In this document: positions 1-6,790 of the stretch, one piece after another
Numbering within the stretch: position 1 is the stretch's first letter
Layout of the letters: each line of letters begins with the position of its first letter
Origin: a virus
Virus record (IMG/VR): IMGVR_UViG_3300001681_000003
Span: 1-34,604 of that record
Direction: 5' to 3' (one strand)
DNA length: 34,604 nucleotides
Program-made: the position numbers and the translations under genes
Notes under the pieces: generated by a model
What the model saw: the letters and a program-made list of their open reading frames with translations, nothing else
What the model was told of the DNA's origin: nothing
Databases searched by the model: none

Positions 1-91
1 ACCAACTAAGGAGTTAGAGATATGAATAATGTAGATACAAATGGTATAAGAAATCTGGTTGAGAAGTTGCTTGAAGTAAATGAACTTAGTT
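1..91. repeat. Terminal direct repeat, left copy
   Basis: These 91 bases recur exactly at 34514-34604. The repeat carries the ribosome binding site and first 23 codons of the first gene. An identical overlap at both ends is what a de Bruijn assembler leaves on a circular molecule, so the unique genome is about 34,513 bases. A physical short terminal repeat cannot be excluded. Confidence 0.97.
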
Positions 92-210
92 GCAGCACTT
101 GGTTAGATGATGACGGCAATCTGGTATTGAGTGTAGATGATATGAAAGAGAGTATAGAGATAGGATTAGAAACTTATTCTCCAGCAGCAGATGATTGGAA
201 GGTTGTATAA
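22..210 (+). CDS. Small acidic hypothetical protein
   Basis: A 62-residue acidic protein that I do not recognise. It starts at ATG 22 behind AAGGAG at 8-13 with an 8-base gap. It is the first gene after the sigma70-type promoter at 34459-34487 once the contig is closed, so it probably belongs to an early transcript. The C-terminal half alternates Asp/Glu and hydrophobic residues and contains the run LDDDGNLVLSVDD. No membrane segment or Cys motif is visible. Its stop codon overlaps the next start (TAATG), so the two are probably translationally coupled. Anti-host or regulatory roles are common for genes in this position, but nothing in the sequence shows one. Confidence 0.8.
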   Translation: MNNVDTNGIRNLVEKLLEVNELSCSTWLDDDGNLVLSVDDMKESIEIGLETYSPAADDWKVV

Positions 211-320
211 TGAACAGTGATAAAAAGAAAATAATTGATATAGGCTTTGGACCTGGTGTAACTTATGAAAGATATAGAGAGTGGGTAAAGTTGGTTGGAA
301 GGTTGACTAATGAACAGTGA
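210..320 (+). CDS. Very small hypothetical protein (36 aa)
   Basis: The ATG at 210 overlaps the previous TAA, and a 36-residue frame runs to TGA 318-320. GGAAGG at 197-202 is a plausible binding site. The protein is basic near its N terminus (MNSDKKKIIDIGFG) and contains an aromatic stretch, YERYREW. The first 29 bases around the start (195-223) are nearly identical to those of the next gene (295-323), exactly 100 bases downstream, so the pair share the first residues MNSD. I do not recognise a family. The overlap on both sides supports translation, but the short length leaves doubt. Confidence 0.55.
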   Translation: MNSDKKKIIDIGFGPGVTYERYREWVKLVGRLTNEQ

Positions 321-492
321 TAACTACGAAGATAAGACAGAAGAGATCGAGTACCCATTTGAACCTATGGATAATTATCTCCCATCAGCGGCAGATTGGG
401 AGGATTTTCGGCTATACAATTCAGCCCATATTCCTATATTTATATATGCCCAAAACCGGGTGACGAAAGGAGATGAGAATGATTCTAAGTAA
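310..492 (+). CDS. Small hypothetical protein
   Basis: A 60-residue frame starting at ATG 310 inside the end of the preceding 36-codon gene, with GGAAGG at 297-302 in the same relation to the start as in that gene. The protein begins MNSDNYEDKTEEIEYP and is acidic and aromatic in the first 40 residues. No domain is recognisable. Its last codons overlap the start of the next gene, whose ribosome binding site AAAGGAG lies inside this frame at 466-472. Confidence 0.6.
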   Translation: MNSDNYEDKTEEIEYPFEPMDNYLPSAADWEDFRLYNSAHIPIFIYAQNRVTKGDENDSK

Positions 493-640
493 TGGCGCAG
501 TAGGCAGATTCGACGAGAATGATAAGTGGATTGAGACAGAGGCAGGATTATCAGAAGAGCAGATGATAGAATTAAATAAAGAAAGTCTATTAGACAAAGT
601 GCTAAGAATGATGAAAGGAATCAGCGGTGGAGTGAAGTGA
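479..640 (+). CDS. Small hypothetical protein (53 aa)
   Basis: ATG 479 is preferred over ATG 473 because AAAGGAG at 466-472 then has a 6-base gap. The frame gives 53 residues to TGA 638-640. The N-terminal part (MILSNGAVGRFDENDKW) looks like a small beta hairpin. The rest is helical and amphipathic, with several Met and Lys residues. I do not recognise it. The next gene starts at GTG 637 within its stop codon (GTGA), in keeping with the coupled layout of this cluster. Confidence 0.6.
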   Translation: MILSNGAVGRFDENDKWIETEAGLSEEQMIELNKESLLDKVLRMMKGISGGVK

Positions 641-927
641 TATTGTATGTGACCAATATTCAGTGGGACTATCATAATATGTACGGTCTGACAGAAGAAG
701 AGATTGAATCAATACCAACAAGACTAAAGATAGAGATAGACACAGATATCTGCGAGAGCAAAGAAGATATTAAAACTTATTATACAATGGATGTAGATGA
801 ACAATGCGATATAGCAGACTGTATAGACTTTGACTATAGTTTTCTAGGCTTTGATTTAGATATCACTCAGTGGATTACTACTCAGACACATCACGATGCT
901 TTTAATCATCAGTGGATACAATATTGA
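637..927 (+). CDS. Acidic hypothetical protein
   Basis: A 96-residue, strongly acidic protein read from GTG 637, overlapping the previous TGA. GGTGGAG just upstream could serve as the binding site. ATG 679 is a possible later start that would drop 14 residues. The middle is rich in Asp, Glu, Tyr and Thr, and the C terminus ends in an aromatic/His segment (HHDAFNHQWIQY). The high negative charge is reminiscent of DNA-mimic type early phage proteins, but that is only a composition argument and no family is recognised. Confidence 0.65.
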   Translation: MILYVTNIQWDYHNMYGLTEEEIESIPTRLKIEIDTDICESKEDIKTYYTMDVDEQCDIADCIDFDYSFLGFDLDITQWITTQTHHDAFNHQWIQY

Positions 928-1106
928 TAAGGCACTGTCCTCTATGTGAAAAGCAATTAACTTATAAGAATAAAGTTTCTTATACAATAGCAGTCAAACA
1001 AAACCGACTGTGTAAGCTCTGCTCAACACATAGAGGACAGAAGGAGGAGATGGAAGCAATAGAGAGGAGTATCAAAGCAATACTATCCAGCATAGGCAGA
1101 AAGTGA
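912..1106 (+). CDS. Zinc-ribbon protein
   Basis: A 64-residue basic protein with two Cys pairs, CPLC and CKLC, about 23 residues apart, followed by STHRGQ. This is a four-Cys zinc-binding ribbon or treble-clef fold of the kind found in HNH-type and recombination-endonuclease phage proteins. The catalytic HNH His-Asn pattern is not evident, so a nuclease role is not supported. The C-terminal part is a charged helix. GTG 912 gives the full frame. TTG 924, overlapping the preceding TGA, is an alternative that keeps both Cys pairs. It probably binds nucleic acid or protein. Confidence 0.7.
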   Translation: MDTILIRHCPLCEKQLTYKNKVSYTIAVKQNRLCKLCSTHRGQKEEMEAIERSIKAILSSIGRK

Positions 1107-1243
1107 CGTCTATGGACCTTACACACCTTACCCTACGTTACCACTCATATGATGAAGCAGGATGCTGTAGAGAGCTTATTACAGCTACCTCAGAGCAATC
1201 TAAGAGTACACTGACTAACCTACTAACGCTACCAGCTAATTAG
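1103..1243 (+). CDS. Very small hypothetical protein (46 aa)
   Basis: A 46-codon frame from GTG 1103, overlapping the previous TGA as GTGA, with an internal ATG at 1112 as an alternative start. It contains a Cys-Cys pair within YDEAGCCREL and is otherwise Thr/Leu/Ser rich. The binding site is weak (AGGCAG upstream). It fills most of an otherwise empty gap between the zinc-ribbon gene and the terminase region. I do not recognise it, and the case for translation is the coupled start only. Confidence 0.35.
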   Translation: MTSMDLTHLTLRYHSYDEAGCCRELITATSEQSKSTLTNLLTLPAN

Positions 1244-1332
1244 AGTGCTTACTTATAGCCCCCTACCCAAACCCCCAATATTCGTGCGTTATGTTAGTGG
1301 ATATTGCTTTACACGAGAGGAATACCTAAATT
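1244..1332 (+). other. Spacer with C-rich tract
   Basis: Short non-coding spacer between the small-gene cluster and the terminase genes. It holds a C-rich stretch at about 1259-1276 that is unusual for this AT-rich genome. It also holds a weak inverted repeat (CAATAT and ATATTG around 1276-1305). No clear promoter is visible. The position next to terminase genes would suit a packaging signal, but nothing proves that. Confidence 0.3.
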
Positions 1333-1602
1333 ATGGCTAGAAAACCAGCAAATAAGCTATCATTAACAGATTTAATCAATGCTTTACCCACAGTCGACGT
1401 AGCTTCTTCTGATTTGAAGGCATTGATTTTACAACTTATTTTAGATACTCCTGTTGATGACCCTACGAAACCCTATGCTAACCGTAGCAGAGTAAAGCTA
1501 GAAGCATTAAAGCTATTGTCAGATATCAACAGGCAAGATAGCGTATCTGATTACGAAGCAGAGCTATTAGATATATTAGGACCGGAAGAAGATGAAGAGT
1601 AA
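1333..1602 (+). CDS. terS: Probable small terminase subunit
   Basis: An 89-residue helical protein just upstream of the large terminase. The middle segment, roughly residues 45-70, reads PYANRSRVKLEALKLLSDIN. It resembles the helix near the oligomerisation core of small terminases, where a basic residue is followed by VKALELL-type helices. The C terminus is acidic (GPEEDEE). Small terminases recognise the packaging site and load DNA on the large subunit. The protein is shorter than most, and no helix-turn-helix is obvious, so the call rests on position and this local resemblance. GAGAGGA lies upstream with a long gap. Confidence 0.5.
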   Translation: MARKPANKLSLTDLINALPTVDVASSDLKALILQLILDTPVDDPTKPYANRSRVKLEALKLLSDINRQDSVSDYEAELLDILGPEEDEE

Positions 1603-2014
1603 TAACTTTGTACAAATAGGGTTACAGGCTAATCTACTTAATCTTTATAATCTACTATACAATGGGACAAGCCGCCATAATCATCAGCCTCTTTCAGAGT
1701 CTTCAGATTCTGTCACGGCTAAAGTAATTAAAGAAAAGATAAGTAAGATAAATAAGATATGTACATCTTCAGGTTACTTGGTAGGCGATCAGGTTAGTCA
1801 GGTAGACTACTTAGCTACTAGCTTGGAAACTAACTTGGAAACTATCTGGTACTGTCAGGTGGATCCTGTTCCAGTTACTAGTGCTACTAACAACTACTTA
1901 TATGTTCCTCAGCACCATCCATACGATGCCTACGATAGTAACCATACATCATACCCTCAGAAGTCCTCAGACGACCATAACGATGGGTGTGTAATAACAA
2001 TAGAGATGACATGA
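1592..2014 (+). CDS. Hypothetical protein between terminase genes
   Basis: A 140-residue frame beginning at ATG 1592 inside the end of the preceding gene, with GGAAGAAG upstream. The N-terminal half is helical (residues 5-55). The C-terminal half is very rich in Tyr, Ser, His, Asn and Asp, for example PQHHPYDAYDSNHTSYPQ, and looks disordered. I do not recognise it. The gene lies between the candidate small terminase and the large terminase, so a packaging accessory role is possible. The odd composition also allows a non-coding frame with few stops. Confidence 0.5.
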   Translation: MKSNNFVQIGLQANLLNLYNLLYNGTSRHNHQPLSESSDSVTAKVIKEKISKINKICTSSGYLVGDQVSQVDYLATSLETNLETIWYCQVDPVPVTSATNNYLYVPQHHPYDAYDSNHTSYPQKSSDDHNDGCVITIEMT

Positions 2015-2048
2015 TGATATATAATACCCATCAGAATAAAAGTAGTGT

Positions 2049-2077
2049 TTCACAACATTGAATAAAGTTGATATGGT
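2049..2077 (+). promoter_or_regulatory. Candidate sigma70-type promoter before terminase
   Basis: TTCACA at 2049-2054 and TATGGT at 2072-2077 are separated by 17 bases. This lies in the roughly 100-base gap before the large terminase gene, the only gap of that size between the early cluster and the structural genes. It would place a start site near 2084 and could drive the whole late operon. The -10 box is only a 4/6 match. Confidence 0.4.
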
Positions 2078-2115
2078 ACTTTCAATACGCACCCTATTTT
2101 TAGTAACTAAATTTT

Positions 2116-3717
2116 ATGCATAGTAGAACGCAAAAAGAAATAGCCAAGTGTCGAGATGACTTCGAGTACTTCTGTAAAAAGTATCTTAAGATCGTAGACA
2201 AGGCTGGGAAGCTAGTTCATTTACAACCCAATACAGCCCAACAAAGGTTTTTATATACCTTAGCAGATAACCCATGGCTCTATGTACTGAAGGCTCGTCA
2301 GTTAGGTCTGACAACTGTCATAGCAGCTAAGTTATTCCATAAGTGTCTGTTTACCCCTAATCATAAGGTGGCAGTCATTGCTCATACCAGGGACGCAGCT
2401 AAGACTATCTTTGAAATTTATAAAAGATATTATAATAACCTTCCCAAGTTCCTCCAGTTCAAGACTGAGGCAGCTAACGTAAATGAGTTAGTCTTCTTCC
2501 ATGGAGGCTATATCAAGGTAGGCTCTGCTTCTAGTAATAGTTTCAGAGGCAGTACATATAACAGTCTGCACCTTAGTGAGTTTGCCTTCTACGATGATAT
2601 TACCTCAGCTATCCAGTCAGTGTTCCAGACGGCAACGCCTAATGCTGAGATCATACTGGAGACAACAGCCAATGGTATTAACAATGCTATGGATATATGG
2701 AATGATCAAAACGGTTTCGAGAAGCTATTTATATCATGGTTGGATGGTACTGAGTATAGTTCAAAGAAAAAAGTTCGGTTCTCTTCAGCAGAGAAATCCT
2801 ATAAAGAGGAGTATGAACTCGACCCCCAAAAAGCAAACTGGTTCGCAGAGACGCTGAGGGGTAAGTGCCTTAATAACATAAATACTTTTAATCAAGAGTA
2901 TCCCATAACTGCAGAGATTGCATTTATTACCTCGGGGCAGAAGTTCTTCCCCGTTACTTATCAGGCAGCAGGTACAGTTGAAAAGATTGGATGGTCATAT
3001 TATAAGGAAGCTCAAAAATATCGGACGTACCTTGCGGGGGTGGACACTGCTTCTGGTTCTCCTACTGGTGATTTTAGTGCAATGGTGATCCTTGATGTTA
3101 CAAACAGAGAGAAAGCAGAAGTAGTTGCTACTTTCTATGATAGAGTCCCTCTCAGAGATTTCACGTCTCAGGTGCAGAAGGGGCTCACAGCTTATAACCC
3201 ACTGGTGGTTGTAGAGTCTAATAGTTATGGCTTGGCGATTATCGAGAACCTTCGTGACGACGGTTATGTCCATATGTATCGTCGGACGAAGTATGATAAG
3301 ATCTCTAGTCGTTGGTCAGAACATTTAGGGTTCTCTACAACTCAGCAGTCTAGACCTATCCTTCTATCTAGATTGCACCAGTGGGTTTCTAAACAAACCC
3401 TTGATCCTGTATGCCCCAGACTTAAGACAGAGATGAATACTTTTGTCTATAACGAGAAGGGAAGACCTGAGGCAGACAAGGGTAAGCATGATGACTTGGT
3501 GTTCGCTGTAGGGTTAGCCCTGATGGGTCTAGACCAAGTTGCAGACTATGAAGAAGAAGTGCAGAAGTCTGTTAGACCTAGTGGAATAAGGGGGAGACTA
3601 GAATGGGAACTGAGTACTGGCAAGTTATACAAAAACAACGAAGAAAACTTTTTGGATGGCAAATCATCCTATCATGATTCAAGTACCTCATCACCACTCA
3701 ATGAAGTGATGAAGTAA
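2116..3717 (+). CDS. terL: Large terminase subunit (packaging ATPase/nuclease)
   Basis: A 533-residue DNA-packaging motor. The N-terminal ATPase shows the Walker A-like KARQLGLTT at 59-67, a Walker B-like LHLSEFAF at 151-158 and the coupling motif LETTAN at 181-186. The phrase FNQEYPITAEIAFITSG at 258-274, typical of the family, precedes the RNase H-like nuclease. That nuclease carries metal-binding acids in GVDTASG (D310), VVVESNS (E368) and KHDDLVFAV (D459/D460). All motifs are present, so it should be active. No Shine-Dalgarno sequence is seen before ATG 2116, unlike most genes here. The last 60 residues are low-complexity, Ser-rich and probably disordered. Confidence 0.96.
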   Translation: MHSRTQKEIAKCRDDFEYFCKKYLKIVDKAGKLVHLQPNTAQQRFLYTLADNPWLYVLKARQLGLTTVIAAKLFHKCLFTPNHKVAVIAHTRDAAKTIFEIYKRYYNNLPKFLQFKTEAANVNELVFFHGGYIKVGSASSNSFRGSTYNSLHLSEFAFYDDITSAIQSVFQTATPNAEIILETTANGINNAMDIWNDQNGFEKLFISWLDGTEYSSKKKVRFSSAEKSYKEEYELDPQKANWFAETLRGKCLNNINTFNQEYPITAEIAFITSGQKFFPVTYQAAGTVEKIGWSYYKEAQKYRTYLAGVDTASGSPTGDFSAMVILDVTNREKAEVVATFYDRVPLRDFTSQVQKGLTAYNPLVVVESNSYGLAIIENLRDDGYVHMYRRTKYDKISSRWSEHLGFSTTQQSRPILLSRLHQWVSKQTLDPVCPRLKTEMNTFVYNEKGRPEADKGKHDDLVFAVGLALMGLDQVADYEEEVQKSVRPSGIRGRLEWELSTGKLYKNNEENFLDGKSSYHDSSTSSPLNEVMK

Positions 3718-3780
3718 ATAATTTTCTGGGTATATTAAAACCCTGTCAACCGTCAATCGACGTAAAAGGAGTTAGAGAAC

Positions 3781-4638
3781 ATGCTTGATAAAGAGCAGAG
3801 GGCAAAGATGGTAGAGGCTGCTGGTCAGCTTAATACTGTAACTGAGCCTTCGTCAGATACCTTAACTGTGGATGCCACTCTGGGAACAGATAGTGGTGCT
3901 AAGGTAGAAGACGTTAAACTAGAACCATCCGTTAAGATTGAAGTAGAGGATGTAGAACGTGTAGAGGCAGTAGCCTCAACTGAGGAGACTGATAATAGTC
4001 CTTCTCAGAAGGGACATAGTGTTCCTTACTCTCGTTTCAAGAATGTATTGGAAGGAAGGAATAAGTTCCGTAGTGAAGTAGAAGGGTATAAGACTCAGCT
4101 ATCCTCACTGGAACAAAAACTTTCTAACTTACAGACTAGATCGCAAACCCCCGTTCAGCAGACTCAAGTAGAAGAAAGTAATTGGCTCGATGAATTCTTG
4201 GCTGATGATACAACAACCCAAGTCCCAGATTGGCAAGGGAAGTATCAAGGCTTAGATGATCGTCTATATAAGTTCGAAGTTGCACAAGAAGAGAAATCTT
4301 TGAAGGCAGAACTTGTATCGATCAAAGAGCAGTATCCTGGTGTCCCAGAGCAATTCTTACTTCAGGCTGTTATCAAAGATCCCCAAGTGGATATGGCGAA
4401 AATCGCTGGTGACTATCACAGCTTTATATCAGGTATCGAAGAACAGGCTATTGCTAGGTACTCGCAAGGACATAACGTTTCTGAAACGGCTCATGCTCCT
4501 GATGCACCACCTAGACCCAAATCTGTTGGAACGTCACCTACAAAAGTTATTGGTAAACCAGAGAAACGCCCGGGCAGTCTCAAAGATGCATCTAGTGCAT
4601 TGAGGGATCTGCTTTCAAAGGATAATCCTTTTAGATAA
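3781..4638 (+). CDS. Scaffolding protein
   Basis: A 285-residue acidic, helical protein directly before the major capsid gene, the usual place for a scaffold. Residues 1-75 are acidic and disordered. VPYSRFKNVLEGRNKFR at 81-97 is a phrase I associate with podovirus scaffold-like proteins, and it runs into a coiled coil at about 90-120. The C terminus (SLKDASSALRDLLSKDNPF) is a basic/amphipathic helix suited to binding capsid protein. It would direct procapsid assembly and then leave or be degraded. AGGAG at 3767-3771 precedes the ATG, in a 16-base leader repeated at 31322-31337. Confidence 0.85.
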   Translation: MLDKEQRAKMVEAAGQLNTVTEPSSDTLTVDATLGTDSGAKVEDVKLEPSVKIEVEDVERVEAVASTEETDNSPSQKGHSVPYSRFKNVLEGRNKFRSEVEGYKTQLSSLEQKLSNLQTRSQTPVQQTQVEESNWLDEFLADDTTTQVPDWQGKYQGLDDRLYKFEVAQEEKSLKAELVSIKEQYPGVPEQFLLQAVIKDPQVDMAKIAGDYHSFISGIEEQAIARYSQGHNVSETAHAPDAPPRPKSVGTSPTKVIGKPEKRPGSLKDASSALRDLLSKDNPFR

Positions 4639-4646
4639 AAAATGCC

Positions 4647-4662
4647 GTTTATACATATAAAC
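4647..4662 (+). promoter_or_regulatory. Hairpin upstream of capsid gene
   Basis: GTTTAT and ATAAAC form a 6-bp stem with an ACAT loop, ending just before the AAGGAG of the capsid gene. It may stabilise a processed 5' end of the capsid message or tune its translation. It has no U-run, so it is not a normal terminator. Confidence 0.35.
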
Positions 4663-4684
4663 AATAACATAAGGAGAAATAAAA

Positions 4685-6067
4685 ATGGCAGCATCATTAG
4701 CTAGTTTTGCTAGTATCTTAAAAGAATTCTATCTCGGACCGATTCAGGATCAGCTTAACGAGGAAACTCTAGTCTGTGAAATGTTCGAGAAAGCTTCTGT
4801 CGATTGGAATGGTCGACAAGTAATCATTCCAGCCCACGTATCGAGAAATGCGAACGTCGGGTGGACTGCGGAAGGTGGACTCCTTCCTGGTCCTGCTATC
4901 GGTGTTATAGCCGGTGGCTCCCAGCAGGGGTATGTAAACCTTACTCTTACCGCACAAAATCTCTATGGTAGATTCCAGATTACTGGTCCCGCCATGGCTG
5001 CTGCAGGTAAGGGAGGAGCAAACTCTTTCGTTGGTTGGGTCGACGGGGAAATGAATCGCCTCGTTGCTGATGTTAAAAACAACTGTAACCGTACTGCCGT
5101 ATCAGGTGGAGATGTTGTTGGGTTCGTCACTAGTACTGGTACCATCGCTGGTGCAGGTGTTCAGGACGTCCTTGTTGATGGTGATGCGACCAAGATTGCT
5201 GCATTAGCCAATGACAACATTGCCACTGGTGTACATCTTGTCCGATTGGACACGTATGCTGTAATGGATCCGGCTGGTTGCCGGGTAGGTCCCCCTGCGG
5301 TACCTGCTCCTGGTGCAATCAGTATCACAACTCCAACGGGATTCACATTCCCAGTGGATGCTGCGGGTGGATCTGTTCCATTGGCTCTAACAGTTAACGC
5401 TGTCGGCGCTGCTGGTGCTATCTATGCTGCTCTTGGTACTGCCAATGAACCGGCAGGGATCTACCAGAACTTGGGTGCAAACGGTGCAGGTAACGCACTT
5501 GGTCAGGGTGGAGTTTGGTTCCTAGTGGATCGTACTACTGCTACTGGTACTGCAAATGCTCTGCAAATGTCGGACGGTGCAGCCGTACCAACATCAAATG
5601 CTCTATCAACTGTAACTGCGGCGACTACTCGTCAGGCTATTACTTTGGTTCAGCTTCAGACTCTGATGGATCGTATCCAGTTAGCTTCTGATGATGCTCC
5701 TGACATTCTGTTGGTTAACCCGTTACAAAGGACTCGTTTAGCAGCGATGCTCCAGGCTAACGTTCAGTTCCAAACTAGAGTTGATGGTGGAAAACCAGGC
5801 ACTGGTGACGGTGGGTTCAGTGACTTTGCTTTCGCAGGTATTCCTGTCAAGGCTTCACGCCACATGGATAATGGTCTGATTCTGGCTCTGAGTACTAAGC
5901 ATTGGAAGATGTGTGAACTTGAGGCTGGTAAGTTTGCTGATGAGGATGGCAATGTGCTATCCAGAGTCGGTACTCGTGATGCATACGAGGGTTTCTACAA
6001 GTGGTATTATAATACTGTTTGTACACGTCCTAATGCTAACGGACTTATTGCAGGTCTTACCCTTTAG
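4685..6067 (+). CDS. Major capsid protein (HK97-type fold)
   Basis: A 460-residue shell protein behind a strong AAGGAG. The N-terminal helix (ASILKEFYLGPIQDQLNEET) is followed by beta strands with IPAHVSRNANVGWTAEGG. The C-terminal third (ILLVNPLQRTRLAAM, GIPVKASRHM, then CELEAGKF) follows the P-domain/A-domain layout of HK97-type capsids encoded by podoviruses. A Gly/Ala/Thr-rich stretch around residues 190-320 looks like an inserted domain. GC content and codon choice are visibly higher than in neighbouring genes, as expected for the most abundant protein. The gene is bracketed by hairpins at 4647-4662 and 6083-6104. Scaffold lies upstream and portal downstream. Confidence 0.9.
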   Translation: MAASLASFASILKEFYLGPIQDQLNEETLVCEMFEKASVDWNGRQVIIPAHVSRNANVGWTAEGGLLPGPAIGVIAGGSQQGYVNLTLTAQNLYGRFQITGPAMAAAGKGGANSFVGWVDGEMNRLVADVKNNCNRTAVSGGDVVGFVTSTGTIAGAGVQDVLVDGDATKIAALANDNIATGVHLVRLDTYAVMDPAGCRVGPPAVPAPGAISITTPTGFTFPVDAAGGSVPLALTVNAVGAAGAIYAALGTANEPAGIYQNLGANGAGNALGQGGVWFLVDRTTATGTANALQMSDGAAVPTSNALSTVTAATTRQAITLVQLQTLMDRIQLASDDAPDILLVNPLQRTRLAAMLQANVQFQTRVDGGKPGTGDGGFSDFAFAGIPVKASRHMDNGLILALSTKHWKMCELEAGKFADEDGNVLSRVGTRDAYEGFYKWYYNTVCTRPNANGLIAGLTL

Positions 6068-6082
6068 GGTGAATATGGGTGT

Positions 6083-6104
6083 TGTCCCCTCTTCGGAGGG
6101 GGCA
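6083..6104 (+). terminator. Strong UUCG hairpin after capsid gene
   Basis: TGTCCCCTC (6083-6091) pairs over 9 positions, with one G-U, to GAGGGGGCA (6096-6104) around a TTCG tetraloop. It begins 16 bases after the capsid stop. A short T-containing stretch follows but no long U-run. It could be a partial terminator, or a 3' stabiliser that raises capsid mRNA over downstream genes. Confidence 0.65.
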
Positions 6105-6117
6105 GCATCCTTCTTGT

Positions 6118-6300
6118 ATGCACGTACTACTTATAATTTTCCTCATACTCGCCTGTTTTTTGACCTCACAAGGGATCCTAATAGCATGGATGGTGTTGGG
6201 GCTCAAGAGGCAAGAATTAGACGATAGTCGAAACATTAATAGGGAATGGAACACCCCTATGCAAAGTGTTCTAGAAACCGAATACACAGGAGGTGAGTGA
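6118..6300 (+). CDS. Small single-pass membrane protein
   Basis: A 60-residue frame starting at ATG 6118, just after the capsid hairpin. It has a long hydrophobic segment at residues 2-26 (MHVLLIIFLILACFLTSQG, then ILIAWMVLGL) followed by a charged tail. It fits a signal-anchor or small inner-membrane protein. No clear Shine-Dalgarno precedes it, and the hairpin upstream may limit its expression. The stop TGA overlaps the ATG of the next gene at 6300, and AGGAGG at 6288-6293 for that gene lies inside this frame. The role is unknown; a minor virion or lysis-related protein is possible. Confidence 0.5.
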   Translation: MHVLLIIFLILACFLTSQGILIAWMVLGLKRQELDDSRNINREWNTPMQSVLETEYTGGE

Positions 6301-6788
6301 TGGGATACAAGGAATTAATAGCAGAATCTAAGAATAAAAAATTATTGTTAGAAGAAGAAGCTGCAAATAAGAAGATCAAGGAAGATCAAGATTCTGCAGA
6401 TGGTTGGGGTGCAGCATTTGATGCAGCAGTCGCCATTGGAGCGGGAGTTGCTGCTATCCCTACGGGTGGTATGTCACTAGCTGCTATCCCAGCAGTCTTA
6501 GGAACTGCAGGTGCTGCCAAGGCTGCATCTACAGGTATTAGAGAAGGTGTAATGGAGGGCGATGCAAACAAACTAGTATCAGGGGTAGCCTCTGGTGCTG
6601 CAGCAGCCGGTGGAATTACTGATGCCAAGACCTTAGCAGCCACAAACCTTCTAACAAAGTTTGAACAAGGTGGTGGTATGGAAGGTGGCATGGATGTACT
6701 AACTACAGAAGAGATCGATCGCTTGTTGGAACTAGAAGAGACTCAGACTAGGAAAGAAAAGAAAGCCAAAAAGAAAATCTGGAGTTAA
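6300..6788 (+). CDS. Gly/Ala-rich protein between capsid and portal
   Basis: A 162-residue protein from ATG 6300, preferred over GTG 6297 because AGGAGG at 6288-6293 gives a 6-base gap. A charged N-terminal helix of about 35 residues is followed by a long Ala/Gly stretch, about residues 38-105, with motifs such as AIGAGVAAIPTGG. This resembles glycine-zipper or membrane-inserting segments. The C-terminal 35 residues are highly charged (EEIDRLLELEETQTRKEKKA). A membrane-active or ejected virion protein is likely from composition and position. No family is recognised. Confidence 0.65.
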   Translation: MGYKELIAESKNKKLLLEEEAANKKIKEDQDSADGWGAAFDAAVAIGAGVAAIPTGGMSLAAIPAVLGTAGAAKAASTGIREGVMEGDANKLVSGVASGAAAAGGITDAKTLAATNLLTKFEQGGGMEGGMDVLTTEEIDRLLELEETQTRKEKKAKKKIWS

Positions 6789-6790
6789 TC

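Noticed and set aside
912-1106. Zinc-ribbon gene as an HNH endonuclease
   Set aside because: The two Cys pairs are present but the catalytic His and Asn pattern is not.
5913-6227. 104-codon frame spanning the capsid gene end
   Set aside because: It lies in another frame of the capsid gene and reads through the UUCG hairpin; the start has no binding site.
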